Program-made: the position numbers and the translations under genes
DNA from: Rheinheimera sp.
GTDB lineage: Bacteria > Pseudomonadota > Gammaproteobacteria > Enterobacterales > Alteromonadaceae
Length of the DNA: 13,964 bases
Reading direction: 5' to 3'
Assembly (NCBI GenBank): GCA_003482455.1
Contig: DMYW01000042.1
Coordinates: 32,674 to 46,637 of the forward strand
Notes under the pieces: generated by a model
The model's database searches: none
Told to the model about the DNA's origin: nothing
The model's input: only the letters and a program-made list of their open reading frames with translations
Shown here: one piece after another, positions 7,305-13,964 of the stretch
Layout of the letters: every line of letters starts with the position of its first letter
Numbering within the stretch: position 1 is the stretch's first letter

Positions 7305-7682
7305 ATGCGTCATTACGAAATCGTTTTTATGGTTCACCCAGATCAGAGTGAACAAGTTCCAGGCATGATCGAGCGTTACACTGGCGCGATCAAAGAAGCT
7401 GGTGGTTCAATTCACCGTCTGGAAGACTGGGGCCGCCGTCAATTGGCTTACCCAATCGAAAAACTGCACAAAGCACACTACGTTCTGATGAACGTTGAAG
7501 CTCCACAGTCAGTGATCGATGAGCTGGAAACTAACTTCCGCTACAACGACGCAGTTCTGCGTAACCTGATCATGCGCACTAACGGCGCTGTGACAGAGCC
7601 ATCACCAATGGCTAAAGTACGCGAAGAACGTCGTGAACGTGCTCCTCGCGACGCTGAAGAGCAGGTAGCAAACGACGAGTAA
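7305..7682 (+). CDS. rpsF: 30S ribosomal protein S6
   Basis: Small-subunit protein that binds the central domain of 16S rRNA as a dimer with S18. The product is 125 residues. The N terminus MRHYEIVFMVHPDQSEQV, the block GGSIHRLEDWGRRQLAYPIEKLHKAHYVLMN and the LRNLIMRT strand are diagnostic of S6. The C-terminal 25 residues are charged and variable, ending in VANDE, as in other proteobacterial S6 proteins. ATG 7305 has a strong ribosome site, AAGGAG at 7294-7299. It is the first gene of the rpsF-priB-rpsR-rplI operon and follows a leader resembling the S6:S18 feedback element, so its product with S18 probably limits operon expression. Confidence 0.99.
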   Translation: MRHYEIVFMVHPDQSEQVPGMIERYTGAIKEAGGSIHRLEDWGRRQLAYPIEKLHKAHYVLMNVEAPQSVIDELETNFRYNDAVLRNLIMRTNGAVTEPSPMAKVREERRERAPRDAEEQVANDE

Positions 7683-7686
7683 TCTG

Positions 7687-7989
7687 ATGGACAACTGCTT
7701 CGTCGTTACTGGCGTCATTTGTCGCCAGCCTGATTGGAGCGAAAGTCCTGCCGGCATCCAGCATCATTATCTTGTGCTTGAGCACAGGTCGATGCAACAA
7801 GAAGCCGGCGTTAACAGAGCCAGTTATTTCCGCATTCATGTGGTAGTTGCAGGCGAGTTAACCAGACAAAGTCACAATTTGATGCAGGGTGATGTGGTTC
7901 GAGTGGCCGGCTTTTTAAACCGACACCAAACCCGGAGTGGACAAGCAAAGCTGGTGCTCCACGCCCAACAGATTGAAAAATTAAGTTAG
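7687..7989 (+). CDS. priB: Primosomal replication protein N, PriB
   Basis: Small single-stranded-DNA-binding OB-fold protein that bridges PriA and DnaT/DnaC when stalled forks are restarted. The product is 100 residues, close to E. coli PriB (104). The block HHYLVLEHRSMQQEAGVNR matches the conserved LEHRSVQEEAG-R core, and GDVVRVAGFLNRHQTRSGQAKLVLHAQQIE matches the C-terminal strand region. Only four bases separate it from the rpsF stop, with no strong ribosome site of its own, so translation is probably coupled to rpsF. Its position between rpsF and rpsR is the standard enterobacterial arrangement. The replicative helicase DnaB is encoded about 1 kb downstream. Confidence 0.96.
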   Translation: MDNCFVVTGVICRQPDWSESPAGIQHHYLVLEHRSMQQEAGVNRASYFRIHVVVAGELTRQSHNLMQGDVVRVAGFLNRHQTRSGQAKLVLHAQQIEKLS

Positions 7990-7999
7990 GAGAAAGTTC

Positions 8000-8227
8000 A
8001 TGGCTCGTTATTTCCGTCGCCGTAAATTCTGCCGTTTCTCTGCCGAAGGCGTGCAAGAGATCGACTACAAAGATGTTGCAACACTGAAAAACTATGTCAC
8101 TGAAAGTGGCAAAATCGTTCCTAGCCGTATCACTGGTACCAGTGCAAAGTATCAGCGTCAGCTGGCACGCGCTATCAAACGCGCTCGCTACCTGTCTCTG
8201 CTGCCATACAGCGACTCACACGCATAA
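8000..8227 (+). CDS. rpsR: 30S ribosomal protein S18
   Basis: Small-subunit protein that partners S6 on the platform of the 30S subunit. The product is 75 residues, the same as E. coli. The basic N terminus MARYFRRRKFCRFSAEG, the block IDYKDVATLKNYVTESGKIVPSRITGTSAKYQRQLARAIKRARYL and the SDSHA-type end are diagnostic. ATG 8000 follows AGGAGAAAG at 7988-7996, a strong ribosome site that overlaps the priB stop. Third gene of the operon. With S6 it forms the complex expected to bind the leader at 7222-7282. Confidence 0.99.
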   Translation: MARYFRRRKFCRFSAEGVQEIDYKDVATLKNYVTESGKIVPSRITGTSAKYQRQLARAIKRARYLSLLPYSDSHA

Positions 8228-8259
8228 GCCTGGTTCAACGGTACTGAGAGGATTAAACA

Positions 8260-8712
8260 ATGGATATCATTCTGTTGGATAAAGTCGCTAACCTGGGTGG
8301 TTTAGGCGACAAAGTAAGTGTTAAAGCTGGTTACGCTCGTAACTTCCTGTTCCCACAGGCGAAAGCAGTTCCAGCCAACAAAGCGAACCTCGAGAAATTC
8401 GAAGCTCGCCGTGCTGAGTTAGAAGCCAAACTGGCTGCTAACCTGGCTGCTGCTCAAGATCGCGCTGCGAAAGTTGCCGAGCTGGCAGAAGTCACTATCG
8501 CTTCTAAAGCAGGTGACGAAGGCAAACTGTTCGGTTCAGTTGGTACTCGCGATATCGCGGACGCTATCACTGAAGCTGGCGTTGCTGTTGCTAAAGCCGA
8601 AGTTAAACTGCCAAACGGTACTATCCGTGAAACTGGCACGTTCGACATCGACCTGCAATTGCACGCAGAAGTTACTGCAACCATCAAACTGGTTGTTGTG
8701 GCTGAAGCCTAA
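8260..8712 (+). CDS. rplI: 50S ribosomal protein L9
   Basis: Large-subunit protein that binds 23S rRNA at the base of the L1 stalk; it has two globular domains joined by a long helix. The product is 150 residues (E. coli 149). The N domain MDIILLDKVANLGGLGDKVSVKAGYARNFL carries the L9 signature, followed by the connecting helix (about 40-75, Ala/Glu/Lys-rich) and the C domain with GKLFGSVGTRDIADAI. GAGAGGA at 8246-8252 is the ribosome site for ATG 8260. Last gene of the operon, closed by a strong terminator 18 bases after the stop. Confidence 0.99.
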   Translation: MDIILLDKVANLGGLGDKVSVKAGYARNFLFPQAKAVPANKANLEKFEARRAELEAKLAANLAAAQDRAAKVAELAEVTIASKAGDEGKLFGSVGTRDIADAITEAGVAVAKAEVKLPNGTIRETGTFDIDLQLHAEVTATIKLVVVAEA

Positions 8713-8730
8713 TCAGATTTTATCTGAGCA

Positions 8731-8757
8731 AAACGGCGACTTCGGTCGCCGTTTTTG
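8731..8757 (+). terminator. Intrinsic terminator of the rpsF-rplI operon
   Basis: AAACGGCGAC (8731-8740) pairs with GTCGCCGTTT (8745-8754) around a stable TTCG tetraloop. The T-run at 8752-8756 follows. A textbook intrinsic terminator directly after rplI. Confidence 0.93.
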
Positions 8758-9026
8758 TTGGTATTACCTCTTCGTTTCTTTACGTGATCCCGGTCGTTTT
8801 GCCTGCAACCCTTTGGTTATTTGCTGTTTCGGCATCCTTGTCGCGTTCGTTACTACCAAACCTTTGTACGCATTTGCCGTATTAAATCCACAGAAAATTC
8901 GCTGCCTTTGGCCCGCAAAAATGCTAGTCTATGGTTCTTTTCTTGATGCCCGTCGTGACCCTTATCGGGACGTCCGCGCCGTGTAACTAAGCCCTGAACT
9001 GGTTATTTAACCTACAAACGAGTGTT
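8758..9026. other. Intergenic stretch ahead of dnaB
   Basis: The gap between rplI and dnaB is 314 bases including the terminator at its start. I see no gene in the rest. The only promoter-like element is TGCTAGTCT (8922-8930), which reads as an extended -10 (TGn then TAGTCT at 8925-8930). There is no good -35; CTGCCT at 8902-8907 is the best-placed hexamer. It would start dnaB-alr transcription near 8937. GGTTA/TAACC (9001-9012) is a tiny inverted repeat just ahead of the weak dnaB ribosome site, of doubtful meaning. Confidence 0.4.
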
Positions 9027-10424
9027 ATGGCTACGAATAACAATTTCAAAGATAAACAAGTCGCTGCGGTAAAAATGCCACCGCATTCGATTGAAGCAGA
9101 GCAGTCCGTGTTAGGCGGCTTGATGCTGGATAACGAAGCTTGGGATAAAGTTGCTGAAAAAGTCGTTGAACATGATTTTTACCTGCGTTCACACCGCCAT
9201 ATCTTTAAAAGTATGACTGCAGTAGCAGAGTCAGGCCAGCCAATTGATCTGATTACCGTCTCGGAATGGCTAGAGCGCAATCAACTACTGGATGAATGTG
9301 GTGGCTTTGCCTATTTAGGTGAAATCGCGAAAAATACGCCAAGTGCGGCGAACATCTTGGCTTATGCAGATATCGTACGGGAACGTGCCGTTGTGCGAGA
9401 CATGATTGCCGTGGCGCATGATATCGCGGATGCCGGTTACGACCCGCAAGGCCGCAACAGCGCTGAACTTCTTGATTTTGCCGAAACCAAAGTATTTAAA
9501 ATTGCGGAACAACGCGCCAATGCCAACGAAGGTCCTGAACCAGTGAACAGCATTTTGGCCAAGACCATCGATAAAATCGACCAGCTGTTTCGCAATCCAA
9601 GTAATGGCGGTTTGACCGGTGTTTCTACCGGATATACCGATTTAGACAAGATGACCAACGGCATGCAGCCGTCGGATTTAATTATCGTAGCTGCTCGTCC
9701 GTCGATGGGTAAAACTACCTTTGCGATGAACTTGTGTGAACATGCAGCTATTACCAGCGACAAGCCGGTGCTGATTTTCAGTCTCGAGATGCCATCGGAA
9801 CAAATCATGATGCGTATGCTCGCGTCATTAGGGCGTATCGACCAAGTGAAGGTGCGAACTGGCCAATTGGATGATGAAGATTGGGCACGGTTGTCATCGG
9901 CCATTGAACTGCTCAACAGCAAAGGCAAAATGTACATCGACGATTCTTCTGGCCTTACACCGACAGAAGTTCGCTCGCGGGCGCGGCGCGTGGCGCGTGA
10001 ACACGGTGGCTTGTCGATGATTATGGTCGACTACTTGCAGCTGATGAAGGTCCCAGCGTTCTCGGACAACCGGACGCTCGAAATCGCCGAAATTTCCCGC
10101 TCGCTGAAAGCCTTAGCCAAAGAGCTCAAAGTGCCAGTCATTGCGCTGTCGCAGCTGAACCGGACCTTGGAGCAACGCGCTGATAAACGCCCGGTGAACT
10201 CGGATCTTCGTGAATCGGGTTCTATTGAGCAAGACGCTGACTTAATTATGTTTATTTACCGTGATGAAGTGTACAACGACGACAGCCCAGATAAAGGCAC
10301 AGCAGAAGTCATTATCGGTAAACAGCGTAACGGTCCTATCGGACGTATTCGTTTAACTTTCCACGGACGTTATTCGCGCTTTGATAACTACGCAGGTACT
10401 GCACGGTTTGAGGATGAATACTGA
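9027..10424 (+). CDS. dnaB: Replicative DNA helicase DnaB
   Basis: Hexameric ring helicase that unwinds DNA 5' to 3' at the replication fork and recruits primase. The product is 465 residues (E. coli 471). An N-terminal domain (about 18-120; MPPHSIEAEQSVLGGLM) is joined by a linker to a RecA-like domain. Walker A is ARPSMGKTT (223-231), the SLEM block carries E254, Walker B is MIMVDYLQLM with D335, and SQLNR (375-379) and GKQRNGP with K432 and R434 (arginine-finger region) complete the set. No intein interrupts these motifs, a common insertion site in DnaB. The ribosome site is weak (CGAG, 9019-9022). The stop overlaps the alr start by one base. Confidence 0.99.
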   Translation: MATNNNFKDKQVAAVKMPPHSIEAEQSVLGGLMLDNEAWDKVAEKVVEHDFYLRSHRHIFKSMTAVAESGQPIDLITVSEWLERNQLLDECGGFAYLGEIAKNTPSAANILAYADIVRERAVVRDMIAVAHDIADAGYDPQGRNSAELLDFAETKVFKIAEQRANANEGPEPVNSILAKTIDKIDQLFRNPSNGGLTGVSTGYTDLDKMTNGMQPSDLIIVAARPSMGKTTFAMNLCEHAAITSDKPVLIFSLEMPSEQIMMRMLASLGRIDQVKVRTGQLDDEDWARLSSAIELLNSKGKMYIDDSSGLTPTEVRSRARRVAREHGGLSMIMVDYLQLMKVPAFSDNRTLEIAEISRSLKALAKELKVPVIALSQLNRTLEQRADKRPVNSDLRESGSIEQDADLIMFIYRDEVYNDDSPDKGTAEVIIGKQRNGPIGRIRLTFHGRYSRFDNYAGTARFEDEY

Positions 10425-11503
10425 TGAGTCGCCGGCCTCTCGCGCAAATCAACACTTCAGCGCTGCTGCATAACTTTCAGCGGATCCGCGATGTTGCGCC
10501 ACAAAGCAAAGTGTTGGCGGTTTTAAAAGCCAATGCCTACGGTCATGGTTTATTGGCGGTTGCAGCTCAATTGCGTGACGCGGGCGCTTTTGGAGTGGCA
10601 CGCATTGATGAAGCGCTGGCACTGCGCGCCGGCGGCATTGTAAAACCGATTGTGTTGCTTGAAGGTTTTTTTCACGCCGATGAGCTGTCGCAAATTGTGG
10701 CGTCGAATCTACAGGTCGTTGTGCATCACCCTGCGCAAGTGGAAGCACTGCTGAAAGCCGAATTGGAATCACCCATCCATGTTTGGCTGAAAATTGATTC
10801 AGGCATGCATCGGTTGGGTATCTACCCGGAAGAGTTTTCAAAGGTTTACCAGCAGCTGTCACAAAGTAACAACGTATTAAAGCCGATGCGGTTAATGACG
10901 CATTTTTCTTGTGCTGATGAACCGAATAATCCGACTACTTTGCGGCAGCTCGAGTTATTTCAGCAGACCATCCAAGGGTGTGAAGGCGAACTAAGCCTAG
11001 CCAACTCGGCAGCTGTGCTGGCATGGCCGCAATGTCATGGCGATTGGGTGCGTCCTGGTCTTGCATTGTATGGCGTTTCGCCGATGGAGCAGGGTAGAGC
11101 TGTCGAGCATGGCTTACAACCTGTGATGACCTTCAGCAGCTCGGTCATTGCGGTGCGTGAAGTGAAGGCCGGTGACGCGGTAGGTTACGGCGCTAGCTGG
11201 ATAGCCCCCAAACACACTCGCCTTGCGGTCGTGGCGATTGGCTATGGCGATGGTTACCCGCGCAACGCACCTTGTGGTACGCCTGTACTTATTAACGGTA
11301 AGCGGTACCCTATTGTCGGCCGAGTGTCGATGGATATGACGACGGTGGATATCGGCGATGACGATATTCGTCACGGCGATCAAGTGGTGTTGTGGGGGGA
11401 TGAGTTGCCGGTAGAAGAGATTGCTGAATTAGTGCAAACCATCCCATACGAACTGCTGTGTAATATCACCAGTCGTGTGCAATTCCGCTACATCAGCGAC
11501 TAG
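10424..11503 (+). CDS. alr: Alanine racemase
   Basis: PLP-dependent cytosolic enzyme converting L-alanine to D-alanine for peptidoglycan. The product is 359 residues, the same as E. coli Alr. K35 in VLKANAYGHG is the Schiff-base lysine and first catalytic base. Y255 in VGYGASW is the second catalytic base from the partner subunit. R130 in SGMHRLG and the RVSMDM block (300-305) are further active-site signatures. The start ATG shares its A with the dnaB TGA stop, so translation is coupled to dnaB, the same pairing as in E. coli. A bidirectional terminator follows 25 bases after the stop. Confidence 0.98.
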   Translation: MSRRPLAQINTSALLHNFQRIRDVAPQSKVLAVLKANAYGHGLLAVAAQLRDAGAFGVARIDEALALRAGGIVKPIVLLEGFFHADELSQIVASNLQVVVHHPAQVEALLKAELESPIHVWLKIDSGMHRLGIYPEEFSKVYQQLSQSNNVLKPMRLMTHFSCADEPNNPTTLRQLELFQQTIQGCEGELSLANSAAVLAWPQCHGDWVRPGLALYGVSPMEQGRAVEHGLQPVMTFSSSVIAVREVKAGDAVGYGASWIAPKHTRLAVVAIGYGDGYPRNAPCGTPVLINGKRYPIVGRVSMDMTTVDIGDDDIRHGDQVVLWGDELPVEEIAELVQTIPYELLCNITSRVQFRYISD

Positions 11504-11528
11504 TTCTCTCCCGTATCACAAAGCATAA

Positions 11529-11552
11529 AAAAATCCCCTTGCGGGGATTTTT
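11529..11552. terminator. Bidirectional terminator between alr and the GGDEF/EAL gene
   Basis: AAAAATCCCC (11529-11538) and GGGGATTTTT (11543-11552) form a perfect 10-bp stem around TTGC. Both flanks are T-rich in their own reading direction: T-run 11548-11552 on the plus strand, and the A-run 11527-11533 read as T on the minus strand. It can therefore end both convergent transcripts. Confidence 0.93.
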
Positions 11553-11561
11553 CTTTATCTG

Positions 11562-13781
11562 CTATTTGCGCTGCAAAAATTTAAGCAGCTCGTCGGCGGG
11601 CATGGGTTTGGCATATAAGAAACCCTGCACTTCATCGCAGCCCATGGCTTTGACGGCCTCAACTTGTTCTTGCGTTTCAACGCCTTCGGCAATCGTCAGT
11701 AATCCGAGTCGTTTGCCGAGGTGAACTATGGTTTCTGCAATAACAGCGCCTTTGGGGGCTTGGGCGGTATCGCGAATAAAGGCTCTATCGACTTTAATTC
11801 GATCCAACGGCAGCTGTTGCAAGTAGCGTAAACTACTAAAGCCAATGCCAAAGTCGTCGATGGCGACTTTTACTCCGTGGGATTTCAGCTCATTAAGCGC
11901 CGCAATCACCATTTTCGGTTCATCCATCACGACAGACTCGGTGATTTCAAGCTCTAATAGCTCCGGCGGCACTTGCCATTTGGTAATGGCATCCAACACA
12001 GTTTGCACAAAATCGGCACTACGAAATTGCGGCATGGATACGTTTACCGCGACGCGCACGTCATTAAAACCTTGTTGTTGCAGCGTATGAATTTGCTGGC
12101 AGGCTTGTTGTAAAACCCAAGCTCCAATATCGACGATCAAGCCAGAATATTCTGCGAGCGGTATAAACACCGCAGGTGAAATGTATCCTTGATGTTCAGT
12201 TGGCCAGCGCAGTAATGCTTCCATACCAACCACCTTGCCACTGTGAAGCGAGATCTGAGGTTGATACCATAGCTGTAATTTGCCTTGCGCAAAGTCCTGA
12301 CGTAACAAACGCAGCAACGACAAGCGGGCTGCCATTTGTTCTTCCATTTCTGCGCAATAATATTCGAAATTTTGACTGACGTTTTTCTTGGCTAGGTTCA
12401 GCGCAATATACACTTGCTTGAGGATGCCAAGCCCTTGGCGCGCAGCGAGTTCCAACTGACATAAACCGAGCGTCGCGTTGATTTGTAACGAATGTTCTGC
12501 GGCTTCAAACGGCTGTTGGAAAACCGCGTTGATCGCATGAGGTGTTAATACTTCTTCTGGACCAATCAGACCAAACACATCTGCACCAATGCGTGCAATC
12601 TGCGCCACAGCCCCAAATTCTGACACGAGACGGTGTGTTACCGCGACCAACAATTCATTACCGATTTCTTGACCAAGCCCATCGTTGACATCAGAGAAAT
12701 GGTTGATGTCGATCAGCACTGCCACATTATGTTTTGCATCCAAACGCCGAGTTTCTTGCAGTAAATGCGTGAATTCGTTGCGGTTTGGCGTTTTGGTTAA
12801 CGGGTCTATGTAGGCCGCATGTTTCAGCTGTTGAAACAGCGTAACGTTTTCATAGCCAATCGAAATGTTGCTGAGGAAAACCTCGATGAGTTGCCGATCA
12901 AATGCTTCAATCGGGCGGTTAGTCTCGATATACACAGCGGCATTGTGTTTGGCATTGCCCAAAAACAACACAGTGTCGTAGGCTGAAAAAATATGCCGGC
13001 GCTGTTCTAAACAAATCGTAATTTGTTGAATAATCCGAGGATTATTAAGACGCTCCAATTTGCATTTGATAAATGGTGCATAATGACCTGCTGCACCCAG
13101 CACATAAACGTTCTCGCTGGTTGAGCCATCGTCTTCAATTTGTGCACACAATACACCTTCAGCGTGCAAACCGATAAGAGACGCGATCTGGGTCACTACG
13201 CCTTCGGAAAATTCATGCAGCGAATGCTGTTCCAGTAGATTTGAACCCGCATTGATGATCTTTTGTAAGCCCAGGCGGTTTTGGTTAATTGTGCGAATTT
13301 GTTGGTAAGAACGGATAGATGCAATGATTGAAGTGACTAGCTTGCTGCGAGTGAGCTCAGTCTTCGTCTTATAATCGTTGATGTCATATTCTTTGATCAC
13401 GCTTTCTTCTGGGGCGTAACCTGGTTGGCCTGTTCGCAATACGATGCGAACTTCATCCATCCCCAATTGTTCGCGAATTTGCTGCACAACCAACAAACCA
13501 GCATCATCAGATTCCATCACCACATCAAGCAGAATAACGGCGATGTGTGGATTGATGCGAAGGAATTGAACCGCATCTTTGCCAGAATAAGCATGATGGA
13601 ACACCAATCGCCGTCCCATGACGATCAGGTCCGTTAAAGCAAGGCGCGTGACGGTATGAATCTCTTCATCGTCATCGACAATCAATAAATGCCATTCGCC
13701 AGCGACCTGATGTACAGGCACTTGAAACGTTTCGTCTTCAGCTAGGAACAGCAATTCATCATCTGTTACGTTAGATACCAT
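11562..13781 (-). CDS. Receiver-DUF3369-GGDEF-EAL protein, probable c-di-GMP phosphodiesterase
   Basis: A 739-residue cytosolic signalling protein, predicted to hydrolyse c-di-GMP under phosphorelay control. The receiver domain (about 30-158) has acidic residues D36-D38, phospho-acceptor D86, T117 and K138. A DUF3369 region follows (about 175-310). The GGDEF domain (about 320-470) has GADVF at 399-403 in place of GGDEF, so cyclase activity is unlikely. The EAL domain (about 490-735) keeps EALLRW (E521), N580, E612, DDFG (D642, D643), K663, E699 in AEGVET and Q719, the set expected of an active phosphodiesterase. The start is the first ATG after an in-frame TGA (13791-13793); the ribosome site is weak. 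No kinase gene is adjacent, so its phosphodonor is unknown. It converges on alr. It may influence motility or biofilm, but that is inference. Confidence 0.93.
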   Translation of the reverse strand: MVSNVTDDELLFLAEDETFQVPVHQVAGEWHLLIVDDDEEIHTVTRLALTDLIVMGRRLVFHHAYSGKDAVQFLRINPHIAVILLDVVMESDDAGLLVVQQIREQLGMDEVRIVLRTGQPGYAPEESVIKEYDINDYKTKTELTRSKLVTSIIASIRSYQQIRTINQNRLGLQKIINAGSNLLEQHSLHEFSEGVVTQIASLIGLHAEGVLCAQIEDDGSTSENVYVLGAAGHYAPFIKCKLERLNNPRIIQQITICLEQRRHIFSAYDTVLFLGNAKHNAAVYIETNRPIEAFDRQLIEVFLSNISIGYENVTLFQQLKHAAYIDPLTKTPNRNEFTHLLQETRRLDAKHNVAVLIDINHFSDVNDGLGQEIGNELLVAVTHRLVSEFGAVAQIARIGADVFGLIGPEEVLTPHAINAVFQQPFEAAEHSLQINATLGLCQLELAARQGLGILKQVYIALNLAKKNVSQNFEYYCAEMEEQMAARLSLLRLLRQDFAQGKLQLWYQPQISLHSGKVVGMEALLRWPTEHQGYISPAVFIPLAEYSGLIVDIGAWVLQQACQQIHTLQQQGFNDVRVAVNVSMPQFRSADFVQTVLDAITKWQVPPELLELEITESVVMDEPKMVIAALNELKSHGVKVAIDDFGIGFSSLRYLQQLPLDRIKVDRAFIRDTAQAPKGAVIAETIVHLGKRLGLLTIAEGVETQEQVEAVKAMGCDEVQGFLYAKPMPADELLKFLQRK

Positions 13782-13883
13782 CTCGACCCATCATCCATCT
13801 AGTCAGCCGCACGAAGTCGTTGAATCAGGTTCAGGATCCATTCCGGTAACCAGGTTCAACAGCGCATTCGCCGGTTCCAAACG

Positions 13884-13911
13884 TTTACAAAAGCATCCTC
13901 TACACTATACA
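13884..13911 (+). promoter_or_regulatory. Possible rightward promoter near the window edge
   Basis: TTTACA (13884-13889) and TATACA (13906-13911) are 16 bases apart, a plausible sigma70 promoter reading out of the window. The region 13782-13964 holds no gene. It must also carry the leftward promoter of the GGDEF/EAL gene; a minus-strand TATAGT (13903-13908) overlaps the same place but lacks a good -35. The gene served on the right is outside the window. Confidence 0.35.
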
Positions 13912-13964
13912 AGTGGGTCAAAAAAGCAATCCTTTTTCAGCAGAGAACTTGAATATACGATAGG

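Noticed and set aside
8474..8986. A 170-codon open frame overlapping rplI and running into the dnaB upstream gap
   Set aside because: Its first half is an out-of-frame shadow of rplI, the second half crosses the terminator, and it has no ribosome site or recognisable domain.
13879..13886. Palindrome AAACGTTT resembling the core of a PurR/LacI-family operator
   Set aside because: The flanking positions do not match the 16-base PurR operator, and an 8-base palindrome alone is weak evidence.
1..13964. Mobile elements, CRISPR arrays, defence or toxin genes
   Set aside because: No transposase, integrase, spaced direct-repeat array, tRNA or anomalous gene was seen; gene order is conserved housekeeping throughout.

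Overview
The window looks like a housekeeping stretch of a motile, aquatic-type gammaproteobacterium (Alteromonadales/Vibrionales-like; genus not resolved). The basis is gene order: yjeT-purA, then rnr-rlmB, then rpsF-priB-rpsR-rplI, then dnaB-alr, which resembles the E. coli 94-96 min region. A motX gene sits between purA and rnr, an arrangement I recall from Vibrio-type genomes that have a sodium-driven polar flagellum. I see no mobile element, CRISPR array, tRNA, rRNA or phage gene.

Layout. Positions 79-1434: a kynureninase-like PLP enzyme followed directly by a small DUF2065/YjeT membrane protein, closed by an intrinsic terminator. Positions 1525-2929: purA with its own sigma70-like promoter and terminator. 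Positions 3018-3742: motX behind a near-consensus sigma28 (FliA) promoter. Positions 3831-7038: rnr and rlmB, separated by a strong terminator-like hairpin that ends only 12 nt before the rlmB start codon. Positions 7188-8757: the ribosomal protein/primosome operon rpsF-priB-rpsR-rplI, with a sigma70 promoter, a leader that folds like the known S6:S18 autoregulatory motif, and a terminator. Positions 9027-11503: dnaB and alr, overlapping by one base. A bidirectional terminator at 11529-11552 separates alr from a convergent minus-strand gene (11562-13781). That gene encodes a receiver-DUF3369-GGDEF-EAL protein whose GGDEF site is degenerate and whose EAL site is intact.

Functionally the window combines purine nucleotide synthesis (PurA), RNA decay and rRNA methylation (RNase R, RlmB), translation (S6, S18, L9), replication and restart (DnaB, PriB), cell-wall precursor synthesis (Alr), and two motility-related pieces (MotX and a probable c-di-GMP phosphodiesterase).

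I did not find a convincing undescribed system. The observations most worth a second look are the FliA promoter of motX, the rpsF leader fold, the hairpin just ahead of rlmB, the split catalytic state of the GGDEF/EAL protein, and the uncharacterised PLP enzyme beside yjeT-purA.
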